The position numbers and the translations under genes are program-made. Shown piece by piece: positions 1-6,531 of a stretch of 6,531 nucleotides of DNA (its first letter is position 1; every line of letters starts with the position of its first letter). The DNA is from Cyclobacteriaceae bacterium (lineage in GTDB: Bacteria; Bacteroidota; Bacteroidia; Cytophagales; Cyclobacteriaceae), in the NCBI GenBank assembly GCA_025455225.1, contig JALOMY010000166.1:1-6531 (forward strand), in the 5' to 3' direction. Below the pieces are notes generated by a model. That model ran no database searches. It was not told the origin of the DNA and worked only from the letters and a program-made list of their open reading frames with translations.

Positions 1-2511
1 ACCGGAAGCATTGAAAATTTCGAGTTTTACGGAATCGTATTTTATGTTGGGTTTTGCCGGCTGAGTCACAGGCTTAGGTTCTTCTTTTACAGCACCTTTT
101 TTTGCGGCTGTTGCAGGTTTGGGTTCCTCATTCTTTGCTTCTGGTTTATTCACCAAATAGCTAATCGTAGCACCAGCCGGTCTGTTTTGTCCATTGAATA
201 CGGCATTGGCATCGAAGCGCGGACCTGACGGTTGCTGGATGGAAACTAAATACGCATCCGGAGGGGTGAAAAGATGAGCGCCTTTCGAAACAACAACAGA
301 AGATTTGGCCATTTCACGCAAAGGGCGTATGTCGTCCAATACATAAATAGCACGGCCAAACGTACCAATTACCAGGTCATGTTCGCGAGGGTGAATTATA
401 AGGTCAATGGTGGGTACGCCTGCCGGATAATCATTCGTCCACTTGGTCCAGTTCTTACCGGCATCAATGCTGACAAATAATCCATTCTCAGTACCAAGAA
501 ACATAAGTTTCGGCTCAACCGGATCCTGAACGATGGAATGGGTAAAGTTGCTTTCACCAACTTGTGCAGGCGTTACCAGGCTAACCCAGGTTGCACCAAA
601 GTCTTTTGTATGAAATAAGTAAGGCTTATAGTCAAACATTCTGTAGTTGTTCACTACAACAAAGGCTTCACCTTCATTATAGGATGAAGCCTGAATTTGT
701 GGCACCCATGCATTCTTAGGCATTCCTGTAATCTTAGAGGTAACGTTAGTCCAGGTTTTTCCGCCATCCTGTGTTACCTGCACCTGGCCATCATCCGTGC
801 CTACCCAGATTACACCCTGCTTCACCGAACTTGGTGCGATGGTAATAATGGTGCAATGATTTTCAGCCCCGGTTGCATCCATGGTAAGGCCTCCGCTTTC
901 ATGCTGTTTCTGTTTCGAAGGATCATTTGTAGTCAGATCGGGTGAAATGATTTCCCATGTATCACCTTTATTGGTCGACTTATGCAAAAACTGGCTTCCA
1001 TAGTAAATTGTAGAATTGCTTTTCGGATCCTGAGCCAGTGCGGCATTCCAGTTATACCGTAATTTCACATTGACATCCGGGTGGGTCGGACGAATAAACT
1101 TGGTAAAGCCAGTGGCCAGATCAAATCGTCCGAGGTTGCCTCCTTGTGACATCGCATATCCATATCGGTTATCATCCGGATCGGGTGAAACATCAAAGCC
1201 ATCACCGAAATACACTTCCTGAAAGTAATGGTTGCGGATACCGGCATTTCGCCAAACATAGGCAGGTCCTACCCAAGAGCCATTATCCTGCATACCCCCG
1301 TAAACATTATAGGGATGAGCCAAATCAACATTGATATGATAAAACTGTCCTACCGGGATGTTATCGGCAAATACCCAAGTTTTACCCATATCGCGGGAGA
1401 TATTTAAACCACCATCGTTACCATCAATAATCAGGTTGGGATTTTCCGGATGGATCCACCACGCATGATGATCGGGATGAACACCGGAATACGGCAAAAG
1501 TTCACGGAATGATTTTCCTCCATCCTCACTTACGTTTACGCGTGAAAAAATGGTATAAAGACGGTTTTCATTTTTCGGATCTGCATAAATCTCGTAATAA
1601 TAAAATGGCCTGTCTCCAATTTCACCCTTATCGTTAATCATCTTCCAGGTTTGACCTCCATCTTCTGAACGATAAAGTGCATTTTTCTTGGCCTCAATCA
1701 GGGCATATACAATATTCGGTTTACTGCGGGCAATGGCAAGGCCCATTCGGCCTAAGTCACCCTCAGGCAGTCCTTCTTTATTCGTCAGCTTCTTCCAATT
1801 CTTACCCCCATCGTATGTTACATACAAACCGGACCCGGGGCCTCCTGAATTAAATGTCCAGGGCATTCTTCGGTGCTCCCACATGTTGGCAAAAAGCTTA
1901 TTGGGGTTCGATGGATCCATCACCAACTCAGCGCATCCGGTTTTGTTATCCACAAAAAGAACACGTTCCCAGGTATTACCACCATCTGTAGTTTTATATA
2001 CACCACGCTCCGGATGTTCGCCCCAGGGTGAACCAATGGCACCAACATAAACCGTGTTTGGATTTTTTGGATCAATGATAATCCGGTGAATATGGCGTGT
2101 TTTTTCAAGTCCAACTTTTTTCCAGGTCTTGCCGCCATCGAGTGTTTTATAGAGACCATCGCCTCCGTTCAAACTGTTCCTGGGATTTCCTTCACCGGTT
2201 CCTACCCATACAACAGAAGGATTGTCTTGTTGAATGGCAATAGCTCCGATAGAGAGTGTTGACTCCTTATCGAATATGGGCTCCCAGGTAACTCCGCCAC
2301 TGGTAGATAACCATACACCACCTGAGGCCGCTCCGGCATAAATAATATCCGGATTGCTGTTTACCGCATCGATTGCTGTAATACGGCCACTCATACCGGC
2401 AGGTCCAATTGCCCGCGGGCTCATGCCTTTCAATTTTTCCATATCAAGTTTTTGCGCCCATAGCGCACCAACCAGAATGGAACCAATAATAATCAGTAAT
2501 GCTCTTTTCAT
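1..2511 (-). CDS. Secreted Asp-box/VPS10 (sortilin-like) beta-propeller protein, partial (C-terminus off left edge)
   Basis: Start ATG at 2511-2509; I read the frame codon by codon to base 1 (837 codons) without a stop, so the gene continues beyond the window. The N-terminus MKRALLIIIGSILVGALWAQ is a Sec signal peptide with likely cleavage after ALWA; no lipobox cysteine follows. The mature part carries at least eleven Asp-box-like motifs (S/T-x-D-G-G-x-T-W): near residues 69 (STSGGVTW), 123 (TLDGGKTW), 174, 232, 282, 328, 372 (SRDMGKTW), 512, 580 (TQDGGKTW), 635 and 681. They suggest two multi-bladed propellers. About residues 790-825 are a Lys/Pro/Glu/Ala-rich linker with EEPKP twice, followed by the start of another beta domain (VKLEIFNASG). 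Such Bacteroidota proteins are often labelled glycosyl hydrolase (BNR repeat), but Asp boxes are structural and I see no evidence for catalysis. Related proteins, from memory, are about 1,000 residues. Role unknown; probably periplasmic or surface. Transcribed divergently from the sigma operon. Confidence 0.93.
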   Translation of the reverse strand, partial: MKRALLIIIGSILVGALWAQKLDMEKLKGMSPRAIGPAGMSGRITAIDAVNSNPDIIYAGAASGGVWLSTSGGVTWEPIFDKESTLSIGAIAIQQDNPSVVWVGTGEGNPRNSLNGGDGLYKTLDGGKTWKKVGLEKTRHIHRIIIDPKNPNTVYVGAIGSPWGEHPERGVYKTTDGGNTWERVLFVDNKTGCAELVMDPSNPNKLFANMWEHRRMPWTFNSGGPGSGLYVTYDGGKNWKKLTNKEGLPEGDLGRMGLAIARSKPNIVYALIEAKKNALYRSEDGGQTWKMINDKGEIGDRPFYYYEIYADPKNENRLYTIFSRVNVSEDGGKSFRELLPYSGVHPDHHAWWIHPENPNLIIDGNDGGLNISRDMGKTWVFADNIPVGQFYHINVDLAHPYNVYGGMQDNGSWVGPAYVWRNAGIRNHYFQEVYFGDGFDVSPDPDDNRYGYAMSQGGNLGRFDLATGFTKFIRPTHPDVNVKLRYNWNAALAQDPKSNSTIYYGSQFLHKSTNKGDTWEIISPDLTTNDPSKQKQHESGGLTMDATGAENHCTIITIAPSSVKQGVIWVGTDDGQVQVTQDGGKTWTNVTSKITGMPKNAWVPQIQASSYNEGEAFVVVNNYRMFDYKPYLFHTKDFGATWVSLVTPAQVGESNFTHSIVQDPVEPKLMFLGTENGLFVSIDAGKNWTKWTNDYPAGVPTIDLIIHPREHDLVIGTFGRAIYVLDDIRPLREMAKSSVVVSKGAHLFTPPDAYLVSIQQPSGPRFDANAVFNGQNRPAGATISYLVNKPEAKNEEPKPATAAKKGAVKEEPKPVTQPAKPNIKYDSVKLEIFNASG

Positions 2512-2730
2512 AGGTATTCAAATTAGAACGGCCAAAGATACAATGTCCTGAACAGGCTAAACCGGACTCTATATCAAGCCTGATTTTTTCGGGATGGAGC
2601 GCAGGTGGTTTATATAAACGGAAACCCTTACTTAAAAATTAATCCCGGACTTAATAGGGGTATTTGTAATCTGAATTGTCTTAACCTAAAACCGCCAGAA
2701 ACCTTATCTTGCGTAAAACCTTCGGGCAGC
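2512..2730. other. Divergent intergenic region between propeller gene and sigma operon
   Basis: This 219-nt stretch separates two divergent genes. It holds the minus-strand -7 element at 2540-2533. Plus-strand codons from GTG 2605 to 2730 are open in the sigma frame, but the 42 residues they would encode have no sigma-factor character and include three Cys and many Asn/Pro, so I treat them as non-coding. A degraded -7-like string TATCTTGCG lies at 2705-2713, 17 nt before GTG 2731. It is a weak candidate for the sigma operon promoter because it lacks one T of TAnnTTTG and has no well-spaced -33 element. No terminator or RNA gene is visible. Confidence 0.5.
2533..2540 (-). promoter_or_regulatory. 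Bacteroidota -7 promoter element (TATCTTTG) for the propeller gene
   Basis: On the minus strand TATCTTTG matches the Bacteroidota -7 consensus TAnnTTTG exactly and ends 21 nt before the ATG at 2511. This predicts a short leader of roughly 15 nt. I see no convincing TTTG -33 element at the expected 19-21 nt spacing; GTTTAG at 2562-2557 is the nearest candidate and sits too close. No Shine-Dalgarno sequence precedes the ATG, which is usual in this phylum. Confidence 0.6.
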
Positions 2731-3312
2731 GTGCAATCATACGACAAGGTAAGTTTTGACGCGATTCGTTCGGGCGATGTTAACGCATTTGAAACGATGT
2801 TCAGAACCTATTACCAACCCCTGTGCCGTTATGCCTACTCGTTCGTTCATGAGACGGAAGAAGCTGAAGAAATTGTACAATCATCATTCATTAGTTTCTG
2901 GGAAAAAAAGGAATCAATAGAAATCACCACATCCGTTAAGGCTTATCTCTACCGCGCCATCCGGAATGCCTGCCTGAACAACCTTAAGCATGAAAAAGTG
3001 AAACTGGCATTTGCACAGCATCAGGCATATTCCGGATCCAAACAGGACGAATCGTCTGAACAGACATTACTTCACGATGAACTGGAGCAAAAAATAATGG
3101 CAGCCATGCAAAAGTTGCCCGAACAATGCCGGATCATATTTAAACTCAGCCGGTTTGAAGAATTGAAGTACCAGGAAATTGCCGACCAACTCAACATTTC
3201 AATTAAAACCGTTGAGAATCAAATGGGTAAGGCCTTAAAGATTATGCGTGAACAACTTCGGGAATATTTGCCGCTGATCGCTGTTTTATTTACCGGATTA
3301 CTGGATAACTAA
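2731..3312 (+). CDS. RNA polymerase sigma-70 factor, ECF family (FecI-like, Bacteroidota expansion type)
   Basis: Directs RNA polymerase to a small regulon, probably under control of the anti-sigma factor encoded next. With the GTG start at 2731 the protein has 193 residues, the usual length for this family; the longer in-frame GTG at 2605 would add 42 unrelated residues. Region 2 spans about residues 15-88 (GDVNAFETMFRTYYQPLCRY, then EEAEEIVQSSFISFWEKK and YLYRAIRNACLNNLK). A variable linker covers about 89-114. Region 4 spans about 115-178, with LPEQCRIIFKLSRFEELKY and the helix-turn-helix YQEIADQLNISIKTVENQMG. The hydrophobic tail (LPLIAVLFTGLL) resembles the leucine-rich ends often seen in Bacteroidota FecI-type sigmas. 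Stop TAA is 3 nt before the anti-sigma ATG, so the two are co-transcribed. The family is certain; the exact start is less so. Confidence 0.93.
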   Translation: MQSYDKVSFDAIRSGDVNAFETMFRTYYQPLCRYAYSFVHETEEAEEIVQSSFISFWEKKESIEITTSVKAYLYRAIRNACLNNLKHEKVKLAFAQHQAYSGSKQDESSEQTLLHDELEQKIMAAMQKLPEQCRIIFKLSRFEELKYQEIADQLNISIKTVENQMGKALKIMREQLREYLPLIAVLFTGLLDN

Positions 3313-3315
3313 ATC

Positions 3316-4287
3316 ATGAACGGAAACGGAACCCACGATATTGAAGATCTGATTGGAAAATACCTGAGCGGTGAAGCCTCTGTTGATGAACAGCAGTCTG
3401 TTGAGTATTGGCGAAATCAGTCAGCGGTAAACCAAAAGTATTTCGAGCACCTTAAACTGATTTATGAAAATTCTAAGCTGACCGACTATTCGTATGATGT
3501 TGACGCTGCCTGGCAAAAGGTTTACAAAAAAATTAACCGGGGCAAAACACGTCAATTGTTCCCAACCGTGATCTGGCGTATAGCGGCAAGTGTATTATTG
3601 ATAAGTGTGATTTCTTACCTCGTTTACTGGCAATTTCTATCGTTTGATAGAGAAAGTTTCACTAGTGAAACAGTGGTATCCACCCATAAACTTCCTGATA
3701 ATACTGAAGTAATACTGAATCGCAACAGTACAGCAGAAGTTATTTACCACGAACGAAAAAAATCCGGCATTATTAAACTTAAGGGAGAAGCAACTATTAA
3801 AATCAATCATGAAGAAAATAAAAAATGGCTGGTAATGGTCGATGATCTTCTCATTCGGGATATCGGAACCACCTTTAATGTAAAGGCCTATCCTGACCAA
3901 AACCTTGTTGAAGTCAGCGTTACTGAAGGTGAAGTTCAATTTTACTCCAAAGAAGATAAAGGCCTGATTCTGCAAGCTGGTGAATCAGGTATATACGATA
4001 AGACAACACGAACCTTTTCACGAAGTACAGCCTCACCGAATGTTCAATCGTATCATACCCTGGTCTTTACGTTCGATGACGTTGATTTAAAAACTATAAT
4101 TGATCAGCTTAGCCTGGTTTACAATAGAAAGATAACTCTGACTGAAAATCTCTACCCTTGCCGGCTCACTGTTGAGTTTAACCAGGAAAATCTTGAAACC
4201 ATTCTGGCTATAATAGAGGAAACCCTCAACCTAACTGTTAATGATACCGGGAATGAGATTATCATTTCGGGTGAAGGATGCCCGTAA
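3316..4287 (+). CDS. FecR-family anti-sigma factor (FecR domain + DUF4974)
   Basis: Inner-membrane anti-sigma factor of 323 residues, expected to hold the upstream sigma factor and release it on a signal from an outer-membrane STN-domain protein. The cytoplasmic N-terminal part (about 1-80: IEDLIGKYLSGEASVDEQQSVEYW split over residues 9-32, then AAWQKVYKKI at 64-73) is the sigma-binding type. One transmembrane helix lies at about 84-106 (IWRIAASVLLISVISYLVYW). The periplasmic FecR domain spans about 117-230, with LPDNTEVILNRNS, IIKLKGEATIKI and IRDIGTTFNVKAYP matching the family pattern (usually LGTxFNVxxY; here IGTTFNVKAY). A DUF4974-type domain follows at about 249-322 (FTFDDVDLKTIIDQLSLVYN, ending in the typical ISGEGC). 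Length and domain order are normal and complete. The gene starts 3 nt after the sigma stop, and its last 10 nt overlap the ATG of the next gene, pointing to translational coupling. Confidence 0.95.
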   Translation: MNGNGTHDIEDLIGKYLSGEASVDEQQSVEYWRNQSAVNQKYFEHLKLIYENSKLTDYSYDVDAAWQKVYKKINRGKTRQLFPTVIWRIAASVLLISVISYLVYWQFLSFDRESFTSETVVSTHKLPDNTEVILNRNSTAEVIYHERKKSGIIKLKGEATIKINHEENKKWLVMVDDLLIRDIGTTFNVKAYPDQNLVEVSVTEGEVQFYSKEDKGLILQAGESGIYDKTTRTFSRSTASPNVQSYHTLVFTFDDVDLKTIIDQLSLVYNRKITLTENLYPCRLTVEFNQENLETILAIIEETLNLTVNDTGNEIIISGEGCP

Positions 4288-6119
4288 GCAACCCGTTACC
4301 CGTAATTTCGTTACAGCAAACGCAAGTTATTCCCGATACCGGGTTGAAAAGAACCATTTTTAAATATTGCCTTATTCTGGTTTTCTCCTCCCCTTTCATA
4401 CAAGGCTTGGCGCAGACAACACCGGCTCTTGAACGGACCGTCTCAGTTTCCGCTAATAATGAACGAATGGACATTTTTCTGAAAAAACTTTCGGTTGAGT
4501 CGGGGTGTGTATTTTCATACAGTTCCAATGCTTTGGATGTAAACCGAACTGTAAACGGTGAATTTCGTAATCAAACTACCCGTGAAGTTTTGGAGATCGT
4601 ATTTGATGGAGATGTAGTAATTAAACCCAAAGGCGCATATGTAATTCTTACACCACCTCCGCGCTCGAAGAAGGAAGTAATTGTAAGTGGATATGTAGTT
4701 GATGATGCATCCGGAGATAAGATATCGAAAGCAACTATCTATAACCCTGTAACGTTACGCTCAACCACCACCGATGAGTTCGGCTATTTTCAGATGAAGA
4801 TGAAAAAGCCATCACCCGAAGATTATAAGCTGATTATTAAAAAACTGGACTACAGTGATACCGTAGTTGTTGCTCCCCAGAAACGATCTTCCTTCCAACG
4901 GATTTCACTTCGTGTTGAAAAAGAAAAAATTAATTCAATTGCAAATGGTATTGCCAAACCTGCTGAAAAATTCTGGGCGTGGACAAAAAATTCTGTTGGT
5001 AAGATTAACCAGAATAACGTACATGATTCGTTGCATCGCACCTGGCAAGTTTCGTTTGTTCCCTTTATCGGCACCAACCGTAAGATGAGTGCCAATGTTA
5101 CCAACGACTTTTCCTTTAACATTTTAGGTGGGTATTCAGCCGGCACCAATAAAGCGGAACTGGGCGGATTATTTAACATTAATACCGGAAATGTTAAAGC
5201 TGTTCAGCTGGCTGGAATTTTTAACCTGGATGGCGGATGGATGAAAGGAGTTCAGTTAGCGGGCATCACCAACATCAATAATGCATCCACCCAGGGTGCA
5301 CAAATAGCAGGAATTGCCAACATCAATAATGGATATACCACAGGCTTTCAACTAAGCGGATTTACGAACATTAACCAGGATTCAGTTCAATCGGCCTCCA
5401 TTGCCGGATTTGCCAACATAAACAATCTTACTGTTCGGGGACTTCAATTAGCCGGGTTTTTGAATCTAGCCAATTCCAATGTTAAGGGAGTTCAGTTTTC
5501 CGGATTTGCCAATATTGCAGGTAATGAAGTTGACGGTGCACAAATCGGATTCATAAATATTGGCAAGAACATACGCGGTACCCAATTGGGCTTCATTAAT
5601 GTGGCTAAAACTCATCGCTCTGCACCGGTTGGCTTTTTAAGCTTTGTTGGTAAAGGATATCACAGCCTGGAATTGGGAGCGGATGAAATCATTCCATTCA
5701 ATATTGCATTCCGAACTGGAGTACATTCATTTTACAATATTCTGATGGCGGGTGCCCGGCCTGAACAATCCGACTCTGCAACCTGGTCGTTTGGATATGG
5801 GATTGGCTCATCAGTTTCAATCGGTAAAACTTCGTTCCTGAATTTTGAATTAACAGCACAACAGGTTTACAAGGGAAATGTGGAGGCCTTAAACTTGTTT
5901 AACCGCTTATATATCGGGTACGAACAAAAGCTGGGGAAAACAGTTGCACTCTACGCAGGCCCTGCCTTAACTCTTCGCGTATATGATACTACTTACGAGC
6001 AACATCCGTCTACTTTCAAATACTACAAACCCAATATTCTTAGTGAAAAATTCTATCCGGACCAGAACTTAACCAGTCAGCTTTGGTTGGGATTCAGATT
6101 TGGCTTACGTTTATTCTGA
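4278..6119 (+). CDS. STN + CarboxypepD_reg-like domain protein with 16-residue repeats and C-terminal outer-membrane barrel-like region
   Basis: Probable outer-membrane sensor of the sigma/anti-sigma pair; this role is inferred from the STN domain and gene order. The 613 residues hold, in order: a signal peptide (about 24-45, YCLILVFSSPFIQGLA, cleavage before Gln46); an STN domain (about 54-126, VSVSANNERMDIFLKKLS then GCVFSYSS and YVIL); a CarboxypepD_reg-like beta-sandwich (about 133-213, VSGYVVDDASGDKISKATIY then TTTDEFGYFQMKM); a linker; ten repeats at 293-448 (type VQLAGITNINNASTQG); then a beta-rich region (about 449-613) ending FRFGLRLF, an aromatic terminus typical of outer-membrane barrels. 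There is no TonB-receptor plug, and the part after the sandwich is too short for a 22-strand receptor barrel. ATG 4278 overlaps the anti-sigma gene by 10 nt but leaves an unusually long 23-residue lead before the signal peptide. TTG 4344 would give a protein starting MKRTIFKYC with a standard signal peptide. Domain calls are firm; substrate or ligand is unknown. Confidence 0.88.
   Translation: MPVSNPLPVISLQQTQVIPDTGLKRTIFKYCLILVFSSPFIQGLAQTTPALERTVSVSANNERMDIFLKKLSVESGCVFSYSSNALDVNRTVNGEFRNQTTREVLEIVFDGDVVIKPKGAYVILTPPPRSKKEVIVSGYVVDDASGDKISKATIYNPVTLRSTTTDEFGYFQMKMKKPSPEDYKLIIKKLDYSDTVVVAPQKRSSFQRISLRVEKEKINSIANGIAKPAEKFWAWTKNSVGKINQNNVHDSLHRTWQVSFVPFIGTNRKMSANVTNDFSFNILGGYSAGTNKAELGGLFNINTGNVKAVQLAGIFNLDGGWMKGVQLAGITNINNASTQGAQIAGIANINNGYTTGFQLSGFTNINQDSVQSASIAGFANINNLTVRGLQLAGFLNLANSNVKGVQFSGFANIAGNEVDGAQIGFINIGKNIRGTQLGFINVAKTHRSAPVGFLSFVGKGYHSLELGADEIIPFNIAFRTGVHSFYNILMAGARPEQSDSATWSFGYGIGSSVSIGKTSFLNFELTAQQVYKGNVEALNLFNRLYIGYEQKLGKTVALYAGPALTLRVYDTTYEQHPSTFKYYKPNILSEKFYPDQNLTSQLWLGFRFGLRLF
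5154..5621 (+). repeat. In-frame tandem protein repeats: eight 48-nt units then two 42-nt units
   Basis: Units begin at 5154, 5202, 5250, 5298, 5346, 5394, 5442 and 5490 (16 residues each), then 5538 and 5580 (14 residues each); a decayed unit (APVGFLSFVGKGYH) follows. The consensus is roughly x-Q-L-A-G-F-x-N-I-N-x-x-x-x-x-G, for example VQLAGITNINNASTQG, AQIAGIANINNGYTTG and LQLAGFLNLANSNVKG. Gly5 and Asn8 are conserved in all eight 16-residue units. DNA copies are diverged, though CCAACATCAATAATG recurs exactly in the third and fourth units. The pattern resembles the G-x-Q-[IL]-G-[LF]-x-N repeats I recall from LA_2272-type surface proteins of Leptospira and from Bacteroidota outer-membrane proteins. 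Regular alternation of hydrophobic residues suggests beta strands or a solenoid. Confidence 0.9.
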
Positions 6120-6161
6120 TACGCACTTAAACTTTATTTTCCACTTGCATAGGGGTAACAG

Positions 6162-6190
6162 TTGGATCATTTGTCTAAAAGACAAACCAA
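6162..6190 (+). other. Imperfect hairpin between the STN protein gene and the receptor gene
   Basis: TTGG (6162-6165) pairs with CCAA (6187-6190), and TTTGTC (6170-6175) pairs with GACAAA (6181-6186) around a TAAAA loop. A four-base ATCA bulge sits in the left arm. This makes ten base pairs in total, ending 12 nt before the ATG at 6203. No T-run follows on either strand, so it is not a standard intrinsic terminator. It could be a leader structure, an operator or chance. Confidence 0.4.
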
Positions 6191-6202
6191 TCATTAACCA
6201 AT

Positions 6203-6531
6203 ATGCTTACCCCCCGATTTCTCATACTTATATTCATAACACAGGTAATTCTTGTGAACGCTCAAACACTTACCCAAACCGTACGGGGCAAAGTAGTGGA
6301 TCAGGTTACCCAGATGGCTTTGCCAGGTGCTACCGTACAGATTCTCAACACAGATCCGATAATTGGAGCGGTGACAGACGCAGAGGGTGAATTCAAAATC
6401 CAGAAACTTCCAGTTGGTAACTATGCGCTGCGGATTAGCTTTATTGGTTACAAAGACTTTGTATTACCCAACATAATTGTCAACTCCGGAAAGGAAACTG
6501 TTTTAACAATAGCCATCGAAGAAGAACTGCT
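6203..6531 (+). CDS. TonB-dependent receptor-type outer-membrane protein, partial (N-terminus only)
   Basis: ATG at 6203; 109 complete codons are present and the frame is open to the right edge. The signal peptide MLTPRFLILIFITQVILVNA is followed directly by a CarboxypepD_reg-like domain at about residues 25-108: VRGKVVDQVTQMALPGATVQ, then GAVTDAEGEFKIQKLPVGNY, LRISFIGYKDFVLPNIIV and VLTIAIEEEL. This is the usual N-terminal domain of SusC/RagA- and CirA-type receptors of Bacteroidota, where a plug and 22-strand barrel would follow; neither is in the window, so the receptor call rests on the N-terminus alone. A non-receptor protein with the same opening domain (some surface peptidases or adhesins) remains possible. 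There is no STN domain between the signal peptide and this domain. It lies 83 nt downstream of the STN protein gene, same strand, with no clear terminator between, so it may belong to the same operon. Confidence 0.8.
   Translation, partial: MLTPRFLILIFITQVILVNAQTLTQTVRGKVVDQVTQMALPGATVQILNTDPIIGAVTDAEGEFKIQKLPVGNYALRISFIGYKDFVLPNIIVNSGKETVLTIAIEEEL

Noticed and set aside
274..2551. Several short open frames on both strands (for example 274-480, 697-945, 1688-2050 plus; 1920-2159 minus)
   Set aside because: All lie inside the continuous minus-strand propeller frame and their translations show no family features; they are out-of-frame shadows.
2553..2582. Inverted repeat CAGGCT / AGCCTG separated by 18 nt in the divergent promoter region
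   Set aside because: Six-base arms with a long spacer are expected by chance, and nothing else marks it as an operator.
6117..6160. Possible terminator after the STN protein gene
   Set aside because: There is an AT-rich stretch (CTTTATTTT) but no stable stem immediately before it.
6100..6390. Plus-strand open frame of 96 codons overlapping the end of the STN protein gene
   Set aside because: It is a different frame across the spacer and the receptor N-terminus; the 6203 frame has a signal peptide and a recognisable domain, this one does not.
1..6531. CRISPR arrays, tRNA or rRNA genes, insertion sequences
   Set aside because: The window is almost fully coding; the only tandem repeats are in-frame protein repeats without spacers, and no transposase or RNA-gene signature is visible.

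Overview
The window reads as a chromosomal segment from a member of the Bacteroidota, most likely the Cytophagales or a close relative. The order-level placement is inference. The supporting evidence is a FecI-type sigma / FecR-type anti-sigma pair, an STN-domain outer-membrane protein, the start of a CarboxypepD_reg-like TonB-dependent receptor, a Bacteroidota-style -7 promoter element (TATCTTTG) and starts without clear Shine-Dalgarno sequences.

Layout. Positions 1-2511 (minus strand) hold the first 837 codons of a secreted Asp-box (BNR) / VPS10-sortilin-like beta-propeller protein. Its C-terminus lies beyond the left edge. It is the largest gene here and is open without a stop from its start to the window edge. 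A divergent intergenic region (about 2512-2730) carries its promoter. On the plus strand follow a sigma factor (2731-3312, GTG start), 3 nt later a one-TM anti-sigma factor (3316-4287), and, overlapping that by 10 nt, a 613-residue envelope protein (4278-6119). This last protein has an STN domain, a CarboxypepD_reg-like domain, about ten 14-16-residue Gly/Asn/Gln repeats and a C-terminal region that looks like an outer-membrane beta-barrel. After an 83-nt gap that contains an imperfect hairpin, a TonB-dependent receptor-type protein starts at 6203 and runs off the right edge.

How the genes may work together. In the known FecIRA-type scheme, an outer-membrane receptor with an N-terminal STN domain signals through the periplasmic part of the anti-sigma factor, which releases the sigma factor. 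Here the STN domain sits on a protein that does not look like a TonB-dependent receptor, while the adjacent receptor-like gene starts its mature part directly with the CarboxypepD_reg-like domain and has no STN. The locus could therefore be a cell-surface signalling system whose sensor is a repeat-barrel protein, possibly paired with a separate transporter. This is inference from domain order. The divergent propeller gene may be an unrelated neighbour.
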